From NCBI RefSeq assembly GCF_910592395.1, contig NC_088322.1:13635431-13699430 (forward strand): 64,000 nucleotides of DNA, read 5' to 3'. Positions 60,766 to 64,000 of this stretch are shown here, one piece after another (position 1 is the first letter of the stretch; each line of letters opens with the position of its first letter). Under the pieces are notes generated by a model that saw only the letters and a list, made by a program, of their open reading frames with translations, did not search any database and was not told where the DNA came from. The translations under genes and the position numbers were made by a program. The stretch comes from Lineus longissimus. Lineage: Eukaryota; Nemertea; Pilidiophora; Heteronemertea; Lineidae.

Positions 60766-61239
60766 TCTCTCATGATTTCACCTGATGTGTTGAGTAAGTT
60801 CTAAGCTAACTTATATCAACTGGCACAATGACATGCTGTCAACAAGGTACTTCTTGGTAGGCCATAACCTTTGAAACTAACATTACAAGACCCTTTCGAG
60901 GTGGTCACAGATGTCATCGTTGAATAAGGAAGTCATGAACTAGCGATAGCATCAAAAACGGCTTGTGGTATTCGACTCGATGACTCGACGACGCGATGGC
61001 TCGATGACGCGATCGTTGCTATGGATTTTGCTAAAATACGGAATCCCATGATCCTGGTCTCCGGGCTACCGCTGCAACAGCAGAGGTTTTAGCTCGGCCT
61101 TTCCCATACCCAGCTACGGTATGTGGAAGGATGTGCCCCTCCCCCCCCCCCCGCCATGGCCACTGAAGATTGGTCCCCGCGATTGATTTTGATATTTAAA
61201 GGACTCGCGGAAGTTTCATAGCATGCAAAATGACTGGAG

Positions 61240-61400
61240 ATTTAAGCTCTGTACACACTGACAACATTTTGGGAAACATGTTGGCCAACATGTTGTCCAG
61301 GTGCGATGTTATCGAAAATGTTGGCAGTGTGTACAGTTCGGAAACATTCGGTAACATGTTGGCCAAATGTTGCTCAAATGTTGTCGAAATAATACAAAAT
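61240..61400. repeat. ACATGTTGGCC palindrome-rich segment
   Basis: GGAAACATGTTGGCCAACAT, TAACATGTTGGCCAAATGTT and TGTTATCGAAAATGTTGGCA give several overlapping inverted repeats, flanked by ACACACTGACAAC / GTTGGCAGTGTGTACAG. Probably the terminal part of the transposon to which the Myb/MADF relic belongs. Confidence 0.5.
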
Positions 61401-61501
61401 CAATTTTGTTGCCAAGATGCTAATGATGTTGTCGAGTTTTATCCAATCAGAAATAGGCCACAAATCACATGATCTACCTTAAGCCATGTGATCTAGTCAA
61501 A

Positions 61502-61690
61502 ATGGCAGCCTCAAGCAAGGAATGGTTACTGAGTGAAGTTGAACAACTTATTGCAGTATGGGAAAGTTGAGCCTGTTTATGGGATGTAACATCCAGGGAA
61601 TATAAAGACAAGAACAAAAAGAAAGCTGCTATTCTAGAAATAGCTACAAAATTTGCCCCATGCTGGTGTCTCATATAAATCCATGGTCTT
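61502..61690 (+). pseudogene. PIF/Harbinger-type Myb/MADF domain relic
   Basis: From ATG: MAASSKEWLLSEVEQLIAVW, then a stop (TGA), then in the same frame ACLWDVTSREYKDKNKKKAA and ILEIATKF, after which the frame seems to shift. W-x8-LI-x-x-W ... CLWDV-x-S-x-x-Y-K-D-K-N-K-K is the MADF/Myb-SANT pattern found in PIF/Harbinger accessory proteins. The region just upstream (61240-61400) is rich in AACATGTTGGCCAACATGTT-like palindromes, which would fit a transposon end. It is not functional as it stands. Confidence 0.6.
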
Positions 61691-61989
61691 GTCCACATTC
61701 TTTTCTCATCTTTACGTCTTCTTCGCCGTCTTTCAATCAGAATACGTAAAATTATGGCAGAGCCACCGACAATACATCTTCTTCTCTTGGAATCTTCCAT
61801 TGTTTATGAATTTCCCTCAAAAATATTCCCTCAAAAATCCTCATTTCTCGGAAACATTCCCCTGCGAAATTCGACTGGAAATTGTCGGCAAAAGCCGGCA
61901 ATTTCCACCTAATTCCAAACTATTTTTCCTTGCCAGGAGGCTGGAATTAGCTGGAAATTCCAGAAAATGTCAGGGCTGGAGTTTGGCGG

Positions 61990-62280
61990 TATTTTGGTAA
62001 ATGGCAGTGCCAGAAAATGCCAGCTCTGGAAAAAGCTGGCATAACCTGGCATTAGCTGGAACCTTTAAATTTCCAGAGCTGGAATTAGGTGGAAAAATCT
62101 TGACCCAGGCCTTCCAGCTGATTACCAATGTCAGGGCTGTCATTTATTGGAAATAGCTGGCATTAGTTGACATTAGCTGGAAATTACAAATTCAGCATGC
62201 AACGAGGAATGTCAGGGCTGTCATTTATTGGAAATAGCTGGCATTAGTTGACATTAGCTGGAAATTTAATATTGAGTATG
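61990..62280. repeat. 81-bp tandem duplication in AGCTGG-rich sequence
   Basis: ATGTCAGGGCTGTCATTTAT then GGAAATAGCTGGCATTAGTT occurs at 62128 and 62209. The surrounding 61870-62130 sequence is full of GGAATTAGCTGGAAATTCCAG variants. Confidence 0.85.
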
Positions 62281-62454
62281 TGACCTGCTCTACGTTTGAA
62301 TCGATCAGAGCACTGCACACTAATAAACAGGCGTTTTTTGTCACTCAACAGTGACTATGATTAGAATCGTTGTGATATGCAACAAGAAGATCTCTTGTCG
62401 TGGAGTAAAACCAATAATCGCTTAGTTTTGACTTTGCTGATTGCAATCTTGTCA

Positions 62455-62750
62455 CACGCACCTGCGATTATCACCACAGACAGGCAATTTTTCACATGCA
62501 AACATGATTGCATGTTGATTTTGCTTGATCCCAGGCCGTGCGATTTCCAATTCTAATTCAATTTTGATGGCATCTGCAATTATAACTGCAAACAAGCAAT
62601 TTCTGTCACACAGAAATATGATTAAAGGTTGCAGGTTGATTTTGCTTCCAACAGAGGTTGCTAGGATGACCAGTTCTTGTTGCGGGCACCTGAAATTATC
62701 TATGCAAACAAGTGATTTATGTCACTTGCAAACATGATTGCTGTGGCATT
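62455..62750. repeat. Degenerate ~125-bp tandem repeat
   Basis: Three copies of a segment with TGCAAACAAGCAATTTNTGT, CACATGCAAACATGATTGC and GTTGATTTTGCTT. Open frames over it have no recognisable content. Confidence 0.6.
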
Positions 62751-64000
62751 ATCAAGTTTTGAGCATATGCCACTGACCTAATCCCTTAGTTTTCTGACAC
62801 AATCTTGTCACACTGTTATAATGTAAATATCATTCTTGGTGTGTGTTGACCATGGACTTACACGAGCATAAGAGGCCCTATCATATAAAACGTAAGATTA
62901 TTGCTTCACTGAGGCTCCTTGCAGACACCTCTGCCAGGCGGACACTTCCCCATTGCAGATGGTTTAAGTTGCCACATGACCTGGGTTGGAGTGCTCGTCA
63001 ATGCCGACTGGCGTCGTCAGGGCTCAATGCCCATCCTGGAGACAGCACGTCATTTACATCATAGCTAATTGTGATCAGTTGATACGATTACGTCATTGAC
63101 AATCACTGACAGGAAAATTTTGCCTCTCGTTTAATAATATAGATAGTGCAAAGTATTCACATTGTAATATTAGGCTCGTAAGTTTGAGGATCATGGATTG
63201 ACCAGATTGGTGTGAATTGCCCCAGGGCCCATGGAACATATGTAGGCCTATACCAATTTTAAGTCCAGACTTTACGAAACGTGCCGCGCTAACAATACGG
63301 CCGCCACCGACGATGGACGCCACATCATCGCATAGGCTCACAAGGTGAGCCAAATAAAAAAGAGGTGCCGCTTTAACTGGTTACCGTGACATCAACATGA
63401 TGTTAACCACACATAGCACACTCTGTCACTTTGATGTCTGGAGAGCAGGGTTACAGACGGGGACTGACGTCCAAAATGGATGTCCAAATAACATCACTGC
63501 ACGACCTTGAAAAGAATGATGGAGCAAGCCGACTGTTGATTGACTCCATCACTTACATGAGTCATGAGCTGTGGACATCTCCCATGCAAAATCTTACAGT
63601 TATGATACCGTCCGGGTCTACGATCATGCATACAATAATACAGGCTTACAGCACATGCACTGATTCAGGCTTCATCATATGCTAAAAAAACAACCTCAAG
63701 GCCTGTCCAGATTACCCTTTTTGCATTCATTTGAATCCTTATGTGTTCCAATTCAATTTGTGTAAACTTTGGATATCTTGATATCGAATTCGGGGTAAAA
63801 ATCAAGAAATAAGAAGAGCTCCCGCATGATTTCTTTGTTTGACTTGAAAATTCAAACCTACCAGTTCCTGTCTGAGGTGTAATGCATCATGGGATAGGTC
63901 AGGTGATAAGACCACATGATAGAATTGCATAACATAATAGCAATTTGCATAATGCCAGCAAATGCCAGCTTTTTCCAACAATTGTCAGAAACATCGAATT
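62751..64000. other. No gene recognised
   Basis: Includes the 63265 repeat end. The remaining sequence shows no coding segment with splice support. Confidence 0.5.
63265..63362 (+). mobile_element. 3' end copy of the (GAC)n-type element
   Basis: ACGAAACGTGCCGCGCTAAC, GACGATGGACGCCACATCAT and GGCTCACAAGGTGAGCC preserve the order of the 24590-24735 end, with the terminal hairpin but without the GAC expansion. Confidence 0.75.

Larger units (their letters stand above)
53102..61239. other. Upstream of multiplexin: no gene recognised
   Basis: Should contain the promoter or the first intron of the multiplexin gene. I looked for a minus-strand signal-peptide exon ending in phase 1 and found no convincing one; a tiny frame at about 55045-55066 fits the phase but is too short. 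Homopolymer C tracts occur at 54500 and 61139. Confidence 0.5.

Overview
The window is from an invertebrate animal nuclear genome. Genes are split by GT-AG introns, most of the sequence is repeats, and the repeats include non-LTR and LTR retroelements, tRNA-derived SINEs, palindromic MITEs and minisatellites. One repeat family, with a (GAC)n tract, a GGCCCCCTGGTGGCCA box and an ATAAGCTCACC end, looks like repeats I associate with molluscs. My best guess is a marine lophotrochozoan, probably a mollusc. That placement is an inference and not proven here.

One real protein gene can be supported. It is a minus-strand multiplexin, the ancestor-type gene of vertebrate collagens XV and XVIII, running from 52597 (5') to the stop codon at 28783. 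I joined 28 exons by hand from splice sites and reading frame. They keep one continuous frame of about 1,507 codons. In order they encode a thrombospondin-N-like/laminin-G domain with its conserved cysteine pair, an acidic Ser-Gly-rich proteoglycan-type linker, about 15 exons of Gly-X-Y collagen with interruptions, the multiplexin trimerisation domain, a Pro-rich hinge, and a complete endostatin module in three exons. The product should be a secreted basement-membrane collagen/proteoglycan. The first recovered exon starts inside a codon. The signal-peptide exon was not found and lies either in the repeat-rich 53-64 kb stretch or outside the window.

Layout: 1-14.8 kb, intergenic, with degenerate repeats, a diverged triplication at 5.1-6.4 kb, an 88-bp palindrome at 8.8 kb and a GGAAYCCCGG-ended MITE at 12.9-13.3 kb. 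14.8-16.3 kb, a 68-bp minisatellite. 17.8-20.1 kb, fragments of retroelements around a 33-bp minisatellite. 20.2-22.1 kb, a 59-bp minisatellite that contains an inverted block. 22.4-22.6 kb, a MITE. 22.7-27.0 kb, a composite element: a palindromic transposon-like unit with 4-bp direct repeats outside it, interrupted by a decayed Ty3/gypsy-type pol and LTR-like 3' end, itself interrupted by a roughly 1.2-kb tandem-repeat element. 28.1-28.3 kb, a pogo-like MITE. 28.8-52.6 kb, the multiplexin gene, whose introns hold four minisatellites, several MITEs and a tRNA/5S-like chimera. 52.8-53.1 kb, a tRNA-derived SINE. 53-64 kb, repeats, including a broken PIF/Harbinger-type Myb/MADF relic at 61.5 kb.

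Most other open frames are chance or repeat-derived. No rRNA gene, functional tRNA, CRISPR array or operon was seen.
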